64,000 bases of DNA from Nocardia sp. NBC_01329 (GCF_035956715.1 NZ_CP108381.1:1612001-1676000), one strand, 5' to 3'. Counted from the stretch's first letter, positions 53,328-62,706 are shown. Notes: generated from the letters alone by a model not told the origin. Numbers and translations: made by a program.

Positions 53328-54701
53328 ATGACCGAGCGGTTGGTGATCGTCGGCGGTGATGCGACGGGAATGTCGGCTGCCGCCCAGGCGCGGCGTTTCC
53401 GGGAGACCTCGGATCTGGAGATCGTAGTGTTCGAACGTGGGCACTTCACCTCCTACTCGGCTTGCGGTATCCCGTACTGGGTGGGCGGCCATGTGCGCGC
53501 GCGTGACGACCTCATCGCCCGCACGCCCGAGGAGCACCGGGCCCGCGGTATCGATGTCCGGCTGCGCAATGAGGTCGTGGAACTCGATGTGGCCGGCGGG
53601 CGGTTGCGGAGCCGCGACTCGGCCACCGGCATCGAGACCTGGACCGATTACGACCACCTCGTCCTGGGGACAGGCGCGCGGCCGATCCGCCCCCCGCTGC
53701 CCGGGATCGACGCACCCGGAGTCCACGGGGTGCAGACGCTCGACGACGGCGAGACGCTGATCGCGGCGCTATCGGCCGGTACCGGCCGCCGGGCCGTCGT
53801 GGTGGGGGCCGGTTATATCGGCGTCGAGATGGCCGAGGCGCTGATCCGGCGCGGATACCAGGTCACCATCGTGCACAGCGGCCGTGAGCCGATGTCGACG
53901 CTGGACCCGGATATGGGCGCGCTGGTGCGCGAGGCGCTGCGCGGTCTGGACGTGACGGTGATCGGCGACAGTGCGGTCACCGAGATCCGTACCGGGGATG
54001 ACGGCCACGCCCGGGCGGTGGTCGCTGCCGGACGCGAATATCCGGCGGATGTGGTTGTTCTCGGGATCGGCGTGGTTCCCGAGACGACGCTCGCCGAGGC
54101 GGCCGGATTGCCGCTCGGTGACCACGGCGGCTTGCTGACGGATACGGCCCTGCGAGTGATCGGGTACGAGAACATCTGGGCGGGCGGGGACTGCGTGGAA
54201 GTGCTGGATCTGGTGTCCGGGATGCGCAGGCATATCGCACTCGGGACCCACGCGAACAAGCACGGTCAGATCATCGGCGCCAATATCGGTGGCGGTTATG
54301 CGACCTTCCCCGGCGTGGTCGGCACCGCGGTCAGCAAGGTATGCGATCTCGAGGTGGCGCGAACGGGCCTGCGGGAGAAGGACGCGCATGCTGCGGGCCT
54401 GCAATACGTTACGGCCACGATCGAATCCACCAGCCGTGCCGGATATCTCCCTGATGCCCCGCTGATGACGGTCAAGATGTTGGCCGAACGGTTCACCGGC
54501 AGACTGCTCGGGGTGCAGATAGTGGGTCGCGAAGGCGCGGGTAAGCGGGTCGACATCGCCGCGGTGGCATTGACCGCGAGAATGACGGTGGCGCAGATGA
54601 CCACACTGGATCTGGGGTACGCGCCACCTTTCTCGCCGGTATGGGATCCGGTGCTGGTAGCGGCGCGCAAAGCGGTGCGTGCGGTGGGGGAACGCGGGTG
54701 A
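53328..54701 (+). CDS. CoA-disulfide reductase-like FAD/NAD(P)-dependent oxidoreductase
   Basis: A 457-residue flavoprotein with FAD motif IVGGDATGMSAAAQARR, the redox Cys in SYSACGIPYWVGG (Cys ~46), NAD(P) motif VVVGAGYIGVEMAEAL and a C-terminal dimerisation domain. A single active Cys (not CxxxxC) is typical of CoA-disulfide reductases, NADH oxidases and persulfide reductases. It may keep low-molecular-weight thiols reduced. Transcribed alone. Confidence 0.92.
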   Translation: MTERLVIVGGDATGMSAAAQARRFRETSDLEIVVFERGHFTSYSACGIPYWVGGHVRARDDLIARTPEEHRARGIDVRLRNEVVELDVAGGRLRSRDSATGIETWTDYDHLVLGTGARPIRPPLPGIDAPGVHGVQTLDDGETLIAALSAGTGRRAVVVGAGYIGVEMAEALIRRGYQVTIVHSGREPMSTLDPDMGALVREALRGLDVTVIGDSAVTEIRTGDDGHARAVVAAGREYPADVVVLGIGVVPETTLAEAAGLPLGDHGGLLTDTALRVIGYENIWAGGDCVEVLDLVSGMRRHIALGTHANKHGQIIGANIGGGYATFPGVVGTAVSKVCDLEVARTGLREKDAHAAGLQYVTATIESTSRAGYLPDAPLMTVKMLAERFTGRLLGVQIVGREGAGKRVDIAAVALTARMTVAQMTTLDLGYAPPFSPVWDPVLVAARKAVRAVGERG

Positions 54702-54834
54702 ACTCGCTCGCCGACATGCCGCGTACTATCTTCGATCGTCAGTACGGAACGGGTCGAACGAAGGGGGACGGTGTGCGGACCCGGGATATCCGGAATCGCG
54801 AGCACCGGAAACTACTCATGAATGTGGCGGCCGG

Positions 54835-55944
54835 ATGAACCCTGACGCGAACGCCGGAGGCGCCGACCCGGCGGAATTTCTCGATGCGGTGACCGAACCG
54901 GTCCCGCGGGTACGGGAAACGATGGATACCCGCCGCCGCGCCGCGGCCGCCGAGGCCACGGTGCCGCGGCAATCGCTGGTCTCCGGTATTCATCGGGTCG
55001 CACTGCCCGACGACGAATTCGCCGAGGTGGTCTGTGTGAACTGCGGGACGCAGAGCCGGGGTCCACGCTGTCCCGCCTGCGAGCATCCGCATCGTGTCCA
55101 GGATCGGTTCGAGGCCGATCTGGGTGTGGTGGGCCTGGTCACCGATCGTGGAATCCTGCACGCGCGCAACGAGGACGCCGTGGCAGCCGCGGTCGTACCC
55201 GATGACAAGGGGCAGCCGGAGATCATCGTGCTGGTGGTCTGCGACGGAGTCTCGTCGTCGCCGGATCCGCAGGCCGCCTCGGGCACCGCCGCGCGGACCG
55301 GGGCGGATGCCTGTCTGGCGGCGCTCGCGGGCGATCGGACCGCCGAGGAGGCCAGTGCCGCGGGGATGGCGGCGGCGTCGGAGGCGGTCCGTAATCTCGT
55401 CGGCCCGGACGGGGACGCGCCGTCGTGCACCTATGTCTCGGCGATCGTGCGCACCGAACCCGGAGGCCGGATCTCGGTGACTGTGTCGAACATCGGCGAC
55501 AGTCGCGCCTACTGGCTGGCGGCCGGTGAGCCGGCCGCCGAGCAACCGGCCCGGCCCGGCCATCCGGCGCCGCTCGTGGGTTCGCAGAAACTCACCGTCG
55601 ACGACTCCTGGGCGCAGACGCTGGTCGAGGCCGGCGCCATGGACGAGCGGGCCGCCATGGCCGATCCTCGGGCACATACGTTGATGCGCTGGCTGGGGGC
55701 CGATGCCGGTCAGCAGCCCTGGTCCGCGGACAGTATCCGCACCTATTTCGCGGATGGTTCCGGTGTGCTGCTGCTGTGCACCGACGGGCTGTGGAACTAT
55801 CTCCCCGGCCCGGCCGAGCTGGCCGAGCGTGCGCTCGGTGTGTCGATCGCGGAGGGCGCGCGGGTACTCGTCGACTACGCCGTCGTCTGTGGTGGTAGCG
55901 ATAACATCACGGTCGCGCTGATGCCGATCCCCTTCGCCGGGTGA
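54835..55944 (+). CDS. PP2C-family Ser/Thr phosphatase with N-terminal zinc ribbon
   Basis: A 369-residue protein. Residues ~67-83 form a zinc ribbon (CVNCGTQSRGPRCPAC) after a disordered ~60-residue N-terminus. The PP2C domain follows: TDRGILHARNEDAV, CDGVSSSPDPQ, NIGDSRAYWL, CTDGLWNY and GGSDNITVAL, with the metal-binding Asp residues intact. In Mycobacteriales this kind of phosphatase acts together with FHA/VWA proteins and PknG-like kinases, but none lie in this window. ATG 54835 precedes the best coding start. Confidence 0.9.
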   Translation: MNPDANAGGADPAEFLDAVTEPVPRVRETMDTRRRAAAAEATVPRQSLVSGIHRVALPDDEFAEVVCVNCGTQSRGPRCPACEHPHRVQDRFEADLGVVGLVTDRGILHARNEDAVAAAVVPDDKGQPEIIVLVVCDGVSSSPDPQAASGTAARTGADACLAALAGDRTAEEASAAGMAAASEAVRNLVGPDGDAPSCTYVSAIVRTEPGGRISVTVSNIGDSRAYWLAAGEPAAEQPARPGHPAPLVGSQKLTVDDSWAQTLVEAGAMDERAAMADPRAHTLMRWLGADAGQQPWSADSIRTYFADGSGVLLLCTDGLWNYLPGPAELAERALGVSIAEGARVLVDYAVVCGGSDNITVALMPIPFAG

Positions 55945-56147
55945 TCCGGTAACCGGCCTGGGCAAACTCTGGGCAATGTGCGGGATCGGACATTCCGCCG
56001 TCGGCCGGTGCGGCGTCTCCAGCGGACATCTCGGTGTCCGCTGTGTTTGCAAGAGTGCGAAGTCGGGTACAACACGGGAAAGCCGGTGCGAATACCGAAG
56101 GTCGCACCGGAGAGAGCACGTACGCACCTACCGCAAGGAGGTTCGTC

Positions 56148-56453
56148 ATGAAGGGTGGCCTGTCCGCGGCTCCCGGAACAACCATGGTCACCACGAATCA
56201 TGAGGTCATCCGCCAGTGGGCTCAGCGGCGCGGTGCGAATCCGGCGACTACGCCCGGCAGTCAGTACGACGGCGAGGTGGGGGTTCTGCGTCTGGACTTC
56301 CCGCACTACGGTGGTGCCGTCCTGCAGCCGGTCGGCTGGGCCGACTGGTTCGCCACGTTCGACGCGCGGAAACTGACCTTCCGATACCAGGAATTACGTG
56401 CCGATGGGACACCCAGCAATTTCTTCCGCCTGGAACGCGCGGGTGACATCTGA
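56148..56453 (+). CDS. Small conserved-type protein, 101 residues, unknown function
   Basis: A soluble protein with an excellent ribosome site (AAGGAGG) before ATG 56148. Its layout (HEVIRQWAQRRGANPATTPG; GVLRLDFPHYGG; VGWADWFATFDARKLTFRYQE; SNFFRLER) recalls a widespread small family often mislabelled as 1,4-alpha-glucan branching enzyme. It is far too short for that enzyme. Its role is unknown. Confidence 0.82.
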   Translation: MKGGLSAAPGTTMVTTNHEVIRQWAQRRGANPATTPGSQYDGEVGVLRLDFPHYGGAVLQPVGWADWFATFDARKLTFRYQELRADGTPSNFFRLERAGDI

Positions 56454-56612
56454 ACGTGAGGCATTTCACTCCGGGGGTTTATCCGGCAGGCCTTCTGGCT
56501 ATTCGTATAACCGAAAGGTTGCTCGAGTAAGCTGAGTAGCGGGCTGTCGCGTCGGTACGGGGATGCGAAACCCGCGCCGCGGCACGCCACGTGCGTCTGC
56601 AAGGGATGAATA

Positions 56613-57323
56613 TTGAGCGCGAACCTGATGATCGTGGAAGACGACGACCGGGTCAGAGGCGCCCTGCGTCTGGCCATGGAGGACGAGGGCTACGACGTCG
56701 CGGAGGCTGAGGAAGCCGAGGCCGCGCTCATTCACCTGCGCACTTTCGGTGTGCCCGATGTGATGATCGTCGATCTGATGCTCGGCGGGATGGACGGGTT
56801 CACCTGCATTCGCGAGATCCGCCGTGACCACGACGTCCCGATCATCGTGGTGAGCGCCCGCGACGACACCCACGATGTGGTGGCCGCCCTGGAGGCCGGC
56901 GCGGACGATTTCGTCACCAAGCCCTTCGAGATCAAGGAGATCACTGCTCGGATGCGGGCGCTGCGCCGACGAGCGCGGCTGTCGGTAGAGCGGGATATGC
57001 CGATCGAAGTGGTCCTCGACGCCGACCCCGTCCTTCCGTTGATCCTGTCCCCGGACGGGGGCTCGGTGCGCCGCGGCGGCGAGGCGATCAACCTGACCAT
57101 CACCGAGTTCCGGTTGCTGTGCGAACTCGCCGAGGCGCCGGGCCGCGTCCTGAGCCGTGATGCCCTGCTCGAGCGCGTCTGGGATCGTGGATTCTTCGGC
57201 GACGAGCGAATCGTCGACGTCCATATGCGCCGGTTGCGCACCAAAATCGAGCGGGATCCGTCCGACCCGCAGATCGTGGTCACCGTTCGTGGCCTCGGTT
57301 ACCGGCTGGACGTGCAGCGCTAA
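56613..57323 (+). CDS. OmpR-family response regulator
   Basis: A 236-residue regulator. Receiver domain with acidic pair EDDD, phosphoacceptor Asp in MIVDLMLGGMDG and Lys in VTKPFEI; the C-terminal winged helix (LTITEFRLLCELAEAPGRVLSRDALLERVW; VVTVRGLGYRL) is complete. TTG start at 56613 with AAGGGA upstream. It forms an operon with the kinase 3 bp downstream. Confidence 0.94.
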   Translation: MSANLMIVEDDDRVRGALRLAMEDEGYDVAEAEEAEAALIHLRTFGVPDVMIVDLMLGGMDGFTCIREIRRDHDVPIIVVSARDDTHDVVAALEAGADDFVTKPFEIKEITARMRALRRRARLSVERDMPIEVVLDADPVLPLILSPDGGSVRRGGEAINLTITEFRLLCELAEAPGRVLSRDALLERVWDRGFFGDERIVDVHMRRLRTKIERDPSDPQIVVTVRGLGYRLDVQR

Positions 57324-57326
57324 GTC

Positions 57327-58388
57327 ATGGGCAGCGCGACGAGCGCGACTCGTATCGGCCTCGATGCGGGTGGCTGGGGCCTGCGCAGCCGGGTGACGAC
57401 CGCATTCGCGGCGTCCTCCGGTCTGATGGCGCTGGCTCTGGTCCTGGGGGTGTTCGCCGTCATCAGTGACGAGAGCCGGACCTTCAGCGATCGGATCCAG
57501 CACCGCCCTGTACTGCTGCTGGGATGCGCCATGGTCGCCGCGCTGGTCGGTGCCGCAGTCGGCGTCTGGGTGAGCCGTCGGATGCTCAAACCGCTGCACG
57601 ACGTCGCCGCTGCTGCTGCGCTGATCGCCTCCGGTGAGCTGGACACCCGCTTGCCGCACAGCAACGACCAGGATCTCGCGAGCACGGTCGATTCGTTCAA
57701 CCGGATGGTCGAATCGTTGCAGCGGCGGATCGACCGGGAGCACCGGCTCTTCGGTGATGTCAGTCACGAACTGCGTACCCCGCTGACGACGCTGACCACC
57801 GCGGTGGATGTACTGAACCGGTACCGCGAGGAAATGCCGCCACGTTCGCGGCGGGCGCTGGAGTTGGTGAGCGCCGAGGTCGACCACCTCCGTCGGCTGC
57901 TCGACGATCTGCTGGCGCTGGCCCGGGTCGAAGCCGGGATGCACCACGGGCCCGCGGACCCGGTGTCGGTGGGCGAACTGGTCGCGCACACGCTGCACGA
58001 CAGCCACCGTCCGGCGCGATTACTCGACGTCCGGGACGATGTCACCGTCCGCGGTCGTAAGCTCGAACTCGAGCGTGCGGTGGTGAACCTGCTGAAGAAT
58101 GCCGACCGCCACGGCGGGGGCGCGGTCGCGGTCACAGTGCGCCGCGACGGCGGTGACGCCGTCGTGGAGGTGGACGATGCGGGGCCCGGAGTCGCGCCGG
58201 TGGACCGCGAGCGCATTTTCGAGCGTTTCGCGACCTCGCGTACCGGCCGCCGTTCCGCTACCGGTGGAACGGGTATCGGCCTGGCATTGGTCGCCGAGAC
58301 CGTAGCCATCCACCACGGCCGGGTGGAATGTGACGAGCGTCCCGGTGGGGGAGCACGTTTCATCATCCGACTTCCGGTTATTCAATAG
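57327..58388 (+). CDS. Sensor histidine kinase partner
   Basis: A 353-residue kinase. TM1 ~24-47 and TM2 ~62-84 flank a very short external loop (~15 residues, DESRTFSDRIQHR), followed by HAMP (~84-137), H-box FGDVSHELRTPLTTL, N-box NLLKNADRHG, and G boxes DAGPGVAP and GGTGIGLALV. The short loop suggests sensing within or at the membrane. It lies 109 bp before ectA on the same strand, so a link with osmotic stress is possible. Confidence 0.94.
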   Translation: MGSATSATRIGLDAGGWGLRSRVTTAFAASSGLMALALVLGVFAVISDESRTFSDRIQHRPVLLLGCAMVAALVGAAVGVWVSRRMLKPLHDVAAAAALIASGELDTRLPHSNDQDLASTVDSFNRMVESLQRRIDREHRLFGDVSHELRTPLTTLTTAVDVLNRYREEMPPRSRRALELVSAEVDHLRRLLDDLLALARVEAGMHHGPADPVSVGELVAHTLHDSHRPARLLDVRDDVTVRGRKLELERAVVNLLKNADRHGGGAVAVTVRRDGGDAVVEVDDAGPGVAPVDRERIFERFATSRTGRRSATGGTGIGLALVAETVAIHHGRVECDERPGGGARFIIRLPVIQ

Positions 58389-58497
58389 GAGGGTGTCACT
58401 TAACAAGCCTGTAACACGATCGTAAAGAACTCGACCAGGTCACCTCAACGTCAATTCGTAAGCCTGGAAAAGTACTGCACGCAGACATCGGAGTTGT

Positions 58498-59109
58498 ATG
58501 TCTTTACAAACTGAGTCCACGCAGACCGCCGGCGCCGCCGGCACCGGCTCGACCGCTTCTGCCGCGACCGATGCGGAGCCCGCCAGTACCAGCGTGGTCC
58601 TGCGCGCACCGCGGATCACCGATGCCTCGCGACTGTGGCAGATCGCCGACGAGTCGCAGGTTCTGGACGTCAATTCGAGCTATGCCTACCTGCTGTGGTG
58701 TCGCGATTTCGCCGCCACGTCGGTGGTCGTCGAGAGCGAAGGCCGAGTCGTCGGCTTCGTGACCGGCTATTCGAGACCCGAAGCACCCGACACCCTGTTC
58801 GTCTGGCAGGTTGCCGTGGACGCCGACCAGCGTGGTCGCGGCCTGGGGGTCGCCATGCTGGACTGGCTGGTTTCCACCGTCACCGCGCCCGGTCATCCGA
58901 CCGGCGGCGCCGTCGAGGCGCTGGAGACCACCGTTTCCCCCGATAATCCTGCCTCGATCGCCATGTTCGCCTCGCTGGCTCGCCGCCGCGGTGCCGAGAT
59001 GGTGCGCAGCGAACTGTTCGAACCGGATGTTTTCCCGGACAGTCACGCAGCCGAGGATCTATACCACATTTCCCCGATCGCCCGTAAATCCGAAAGGGAT
59101 CACTCATGA
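58498..59109 (+). CDS. ectA: L-2,4-diaminobutyrate N-gamma-acetyltransferase
   Basis: A 203-residue GNAT protein: VVLRAPRITDASRLWQIA, VWQVAVDADQRGRGLGVAMLDWL (acetyl-CoA loop QRGRGLG), and TTVSPDNPASIAMFASLARRRG. It makes N-gamma-acetyl-diaminobutyrate, the second step of ectoine synthesis. The first ~30 residues are Ala/Thr/Ser-rich and not part of the fold. GGAG precedes ATG 58498. The stop overlaps ectB by 4 bp. Confidence 0.96.
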   Translation: MSLQTESTQTAGAAGTGSTASAATDAEPASTSVVLRAPRITDASRLWQIADESQVLDVNSSYAYLLWCRDFAATSVVVESEGRVVGFVTGYSRPEAPDTLFVWQVAVDADQRGRGLGVAMLDWLVSTVTAPGHPTGGAVEALETTVSPDNPASIAMFASLARRRGAEMVRSELFEPDVFPDSHAAEDLYHISPIARKSERDHS

Positions 59110-60365
59110 TTGCCGCTGAAACTACGATCTTCGACGAAATCGAATCGAATGTCCGCGGCTACTGCCGTTCCTGGCCGACAATCTTCACCACCGCGCAGGG
59201 CGCCTGGTTACGCGACGAGGCCGGTAAGGATTTTCTCGATTTCTTCGCCGGGGCGGGTGCGCTGAACTACGGCCACAACAACCCGATCCTGAAATCCGCG
59301 CTGATCGACTACATCGCGGGCGACGGCATCACGCACGGCCTGGATATGTCCACGGTCGCCAAGCGCAAATTACTGGAAACCGTCCGCGACACCCTGCTGG
59401 CTCCGCGCGGCTTGAACTACAAGGTCCAGTTCCCCGGCCCGACCGGCGCGAACGCAGTCGAGGCGGCTCTCAAACTGGCTCGCAAGGTGACCGGTCGCCA
59501 GACCATCCTGAGCTTCACCAATGCATTCCACGGGATGACCCTGGGCGCGCTATCGGTCACCGGTAACGCCATGAAGCGCGCGGGCGCCGGTGTACCGCTC
59601 AACCACGCCACCCCGATGCCCTACGACGGGTACTTCGACGGCACCACCACCGACTTCCTGTGGATGGAGCGGGTGCTCGACGATTCGTCATCCGGCCTGG
59701 ACCGTCCGGCCGCCGTCATCGTGGAAACCGTGCAGGGTGAGGGCGGGGTGAACCTGGCCCGCGACGAGTGGCTGCGGCATCTGGCCTCGCTGTGCTCGGC
59801 CCGCGGCATTCTGCTCATCGTCGACGATGTCCAGATGGGCTGCGGCCGGACCGGCCCGTTCTTCTCCTTCGAATCGGCCGGTATCACGCCCGATATCGTG
59901 ACTCTGTCCAAGTCGATCGGGGGCTACGGCCTGCCGATGGCGCTGGTGCTGCTCAAGCCCGAGCACGACGTGTGGTCACCCGGTGAGCACAACGGAACCT
60001 TCCGCGGTAACAATCCGTCTTTTGTGACCGCGCAGGTGGCGCTCGAGCACTATTGGTCCGATGATGTATTGGAGAAGTCCACCCTCGCCAAGGGCAAGCG
60101 GGTGGCCGCGGCGCTCGAGGAGATCGCCGCGGCCGTGCCGGGGGTGTCCACTCGGGGCCGCGGCCTCGTGCACGGGCTGGTCTTCGAGGACGCCTCGCAG
60201 GCCGGGAAGGTGTGCCAGGTCGCGTTCGACCGCGGACTGTTGACCGAGACCTCGGGCGCGTCCGACGAAGTCGTCAAACTGCTGCCGCCGCTGACCATCG
60301 CCGATGACGAACTCGATCAGGGTCTGCTCATTCTGAGCGACGCCGTCGAAACCGTCAGCAGCTGA
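59106..60365 (+). CDS. ectB: Diaminobutyrate-2-oxoglutarate transaminase
   Basis: A 419-residue class III aminotransferase that makes L-2,4-diaminobutyrate from aspartate semialdehyde and glutamate. The PLP lysine lies in TLSKSIGGYGLP, the cofactor Asp in IVDDVQMGCGRTG; the N-terminal IFDEIESNVRGYCRSWPTIF is typical of EctB. It overlaps ectA and is 14 bp before ectC. Confidence 0.97.
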   Translation: MIAAETTIFDEIESNVRGYCRSWPTIFTTAQGAWLRDEAGKDFLDFFAGAGALNYGHNNPILKSALIDYIAGDGITHGLDMSTVAKRKLLETVRDTLLAPRGLNYKVQFPGPTGANAVEAALKLARKVTGRQTILSFTNAFHGMTLGALSVTGNAMKRAGAGVPLNHATPMPYDGYFDGTTTDFLWMERVLDDSSSGLDRPAAVIVETVQGEGGVNLARDEWLRHLASLCSARGILLIVDDVQMGCGRTGPFFSFESAGITPDIVTLSKSIGGYGLPMALVLLKPEHDVWSPGEHNGTFRGNNPSFVTAQVALEHYWSDDVLEKSTLAKGKRVAAALEEIAAAVPGVSTRGRGLVHGLVFEDASQAGKVCQVAFDRGLLTETSGASDEVVKLLPPLTIADDELDQGLLILSDAVETVSS

Positions 60366-60379
60366 AAGGGATTATCCAG

Positions 60380-60775
60380 ATGATCGTGCGCACCACCGAA
60401 GAAATCACCGGCACCGACCGCGATGTGGGTGCCGAGAGCTGGCGCAGCAAGAGGATCGTGCTGGGCGGCGACGGGGTCGGGTTCTCGTTCCACGAGACCA
60501 CCATCCAGCCCGATACCACCCACGTCTTCCACTATCAGAACCATGTGGAAGCGGTCTGGCTGGTCGAGGGCGAAGGCACTCTCACCGACCTGACCAACAA
60601 CCGCACCTACGAGCTCGCCCCGGGCACCATGTATTTGCTGAACGGGCACGAGAAGCACGAGGTGCGGACGCGGACACGGATGCGGATGCTGTGCGTGTTC
60701 AATCCTCCTGTCACCGGGCAGGAGGTGCACGACGAGAACGGCGTTTATCCGTTGATCGCCGTTCCGGCCGACTGA
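60380..60775 (+). CDS. ectC: L-ectoine synthase
   Basis: A 131-residue cupin that cyclises N-gamma-acetyl-diaminobutyrate to ectoine. Seen: MIVRTTEEITGTDRDV, FSFHETTIQPDTTHVFHYQNHVEAVWLVEGEG (iron-binding Glu/His), LNGHEKHEVR and RMRMLCVFNPPVTGQEVHDENG. Complete. Confidence 0.97.
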   Translation: MIVRTTEEITGTDRDVGAESWRSKRIVLGGDGVGFSFHETTIQPDTTHVFHYQNHVEAVWLVEGEGTLTDLTNNRTYELAPGTMYLLNGHEKHEVRTRTRMRMLCVFNPPVTGQEVHDENGVYPLIAVPAD

Positions 60776-60793
60776 GAGGAAGGACGAACGACG

Positions 60794-61663
60794 TTGGTAG
60801 ACAATCGGATCGATCGCTATCCGACCAGAACCGCCGTGCGTCTGCCGCTGCAGGAACGGCACGACGCGACGGTGTGGGGCCGGATCGGCAACGCGGAGCT
60901 GGCTGCGTTCGATACCGACGGTTTCGCAATAATGGATCGCTTGCTGGCGTCGGAGGAAGTGGCCGAGTACGTCACCGAGATCGACCGGCTGGCAAGCGAT
61001 CCGGATTTGCGTGGTGACGACCGGCTCATCGTGGAGAAATCGTCGCAGCAGGTGCGCTCGGTTTTCGAGGTGCACAAACTGAGTCCGGCGGTGGCGGAGC
61101 TGGTGCGGGAATCCCGGGTGGTGGACCTGGCCCGGCAGGTATTGGGTTCGGATGTGTACATCCATCAGAGCCGGGTCAACTATCTGCCCGGATTCGGCAC
61201 CGGTTTCTACTGGCATTCCGATTTCGAGACCTGGCACGCCGAAGACGGTATGCCATCGCCTCGGGCGGTGAGCCTGTCCATCGCATTGACCGACAACTAC
61301 CCGTACAACGGCAGTCTCATGGTGATGCCGGGGTCGCACTGGACATACGTGCCCTGCCAGGGCGCGACGCCGGCGGAGAACTACCGGGAGTCGCTGCGTG
61401 AGCAGGAGACCGGAGTGCCGAGCCAGGCCGATATCACCGACCTGGCCCATAAGTACGGGATAACCCAGTTCACCGGTGCGGCCGGTTCGGCGCTGCTGTT
61501 CGACTCGAACATCATGCACGCGTCGGGCAACAACATCACGCCGTTCCCACGGTCGAATATCTTCCTGGTGTTCAACAGTGTGGAGAACGCCTTGGAGGAG
61601 CCTTTCGCCGCGCCGGCCCGGCGGCCGGCCTATATCGCCGATCGCGAATTCAGGCCGGTGTAG
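60794..61663 (+). CDS. ectD: Ectoine 5-hydroxylase
   Basis: A 289-residue Fe(II)/2-oxoglutarate dioxygenase converting ectoine to 5-hydroxyectoine. The EctD signature FYWHSDFETWHAEDGMP gives His and Asp of the iron triad, and IMHASGNNIT the second His; the oxoglutarate Arg lies near PFPRSNIFLVF. TTG start at 60794 has GGAAGGA about 9 nt upstream. Last gene of the ect operon. Confidence 0.97.
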   Translation: MVDNRIDRYPTRTAVRLPLQERHDATVWGRIGNAELAAFDTDGFAIMDRLLASEEVAEYVTEIDRLASDPDLRGDDRLIVEKSSQQVRSVFEVHKLSPAVAELVRESRVVDLARQVLGSDVYIHQSRVNYLPGFGTGFYWHSDFETWHAEDGMPSPRAVSLSIALTDNYPYNGSLMVMPGSHWTYVPCQGATPAENYRESLREQETGVPSQADITDLAHKYGITQFTGAAGSALLFDSNIMHASGNNITPFPRSNIFLVFNSVENALEEPFAAPARRPAYIADREFRPV

Positions 61664-61685
61664 GCGGGACAACCACCGAGGGCGA

Positions 61686-61716
61686 CGGGGACGAATCCCG
61701 TACGGGTTCGTCCCCG
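61686..61716. terminator. Bidirectional terminator between ectD and erm
   Basis: A stem of 14 bp with a 1-nt bulge (left arm 61686-61700, right arm 61703-61716, around CGGGGACGAA) and a TA loop, lying between two convergent genes (ectD stop 61663, erm stop 61724). Confidence 0.75.
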
Positions 61717-61723
61717 CAACCAC

Positions 61724-62536
61724 CTACTCCGCCGGTTGCGCCTCGTGCAGTCGCCGATAGAGCGCCAACCACGCGTCGGGCGGGACCAGCCCCACGGGAA
61801 CATCCTTCGCTATCCCAGCGGTGGCGCAGGCCGAGTCCACATCGCGGGCGGAGTGAACACGGCGCAGCGAGGCGGCGAGAGATCCGCCGACTCCGGAGAA
61901 CCCCAGTTCGACCATTCGCCGGTACCGGGCGCGGGCGGCGACGGGGACCAGGGGAGTGGGGCGACGCGCGATATGCAGCACCGCGCCGTCCACTCGCGGC
62001 ACCGGAAAGAACTCCCGCCGGTCGATCCGCGCACCCAGTGTGAGTACCGATTCCGGCCAGTGGGTGACCGTCAGTTTGGTCCACCGCGTGTAGTCGCCGC
62101 TGTGTTTGCGCGCGAATTCGTACTGGGTGAGCAGGGTAGCCGAGGTCAGCCGCGGTGCGGCCAAGCACCAGCGCAGGATATCGGTACTGACCGCGAACGG
62201 GATATTGGCGACGACGGCGAACGGTTCGTGCGGAGCGGCGACGGTGCGGAAATCCCGGTTGCGTACCTGGATCCGATGGTCGCCGGAGTATCGGACGGCG
62301 AGCCTTCGGGCATAGTACGGATCTTTCTCGTAGGCGACGACCCGAGCGGCGATGGGCAGCAGGTGGCGAGTGAGCATACCGTCGCCGGGACCGACCTCGA
62401 GCACGAGGTCGTCGGGGCCGATACCGGCTGCGCGCACGATCCGGTGGGCGATCCGGGGATCGGTGAGGAAGTTCTGGGACAACCGCTTGCGGGTCGCGGA
62501 TACGCGGGTCCGCGGACCCGGGGCAGTGCGGGACAT
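61724..62536 (-). CDS. erm: Erm-type 23S rRNA adenine N6-methyltransferase
   Basis: A 270-residue methyltransferase. The N-terminal RKRLSQNFLTDPRIAHRIV is the Erm/KsgA hallmark, motif I is LEVGPGDGMLTRHLL, motif IV is VVANIPFAVSTDIL (NIPF/Y catalytic region), and FFPVPRVDGAVLHI follows. Erm enzymes methylate A2058 of 23S rRNA and give resistance to macrolides, lincosamides and streptogramin B. KsgA is an alternative, but NIPF and the Arg-rich start favour Erm. GGAGG lies 6 nt before ATG 62536. The leader holds a short upstream frame and hairpins that suggest drug-responsive control. Confidence 0.9.
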   Translation of the reverse strand: MSRTAPGPRTRVSATRKRLSQNFLTDPRIAHRIVRAAGIGPDDLVLEVGPGDGMLTRHLLPIAARVVAYEKDPYYARRLAVRYSGDHRIQVRNRDFRTVAAPHEPFAVVANIPFAVSTDILRWCLAAPRLTSATLLTQYEFARKHSGDYTRWTKLTVTHWPESVLTLGARIDRREFFPVPRVDGAVLHIARRPTPLVPVAARARYRRMVELGFSGVGGSLAASLRRVHSARDVDSACATAGIAKDVPVGLVPPDAWLALYRRLHEAQPAE

Positions 62537-62545
62537 GGGGATCCT

Positions 62546-62590
62546 CCGAGGAGTGGGCCGAATCGAAAGACGCTGATTCGCCCGGACCCA
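62546..62590 (-). promoter_or_regulatory. Second hairpin close to the erm ribosome site
   Basis: On the minus strand GGGCGAATC pairs with GATTCGGCCC (one bulge), ending a few bases before the GGAGG ribosome site. Its position suits control of translation initiation. Confidence 0.45.
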
Positions 62591-62634
62591 TGCCGGGGCA
62601 GGAGGCGGCGCATATGAGGCGCCGAGTGATCGCG

Positions 62635-62664
62635 TCGATGCCGGTTCCATCGAACCGGCATCGA
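62635..62664 (-). promoter_or_regulatory. Attenuator-like hairpin in the erm leader
   Basis: A perfect 13-bp stem (TCGATGCCGGTTC at 62635-62647, complement at 62652-62664) with a 4-nt loop between the upstream frame and the erm start. In Erm systems such structures act as attenuators or hide the start site. Mode not visible from sequence. Confidence 0.65.
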
Positions 62665-62706
62665 TTCAGAGCCGAACGGTCCCGCTGCGGGGACGGCGCG
62701 GCCGGA

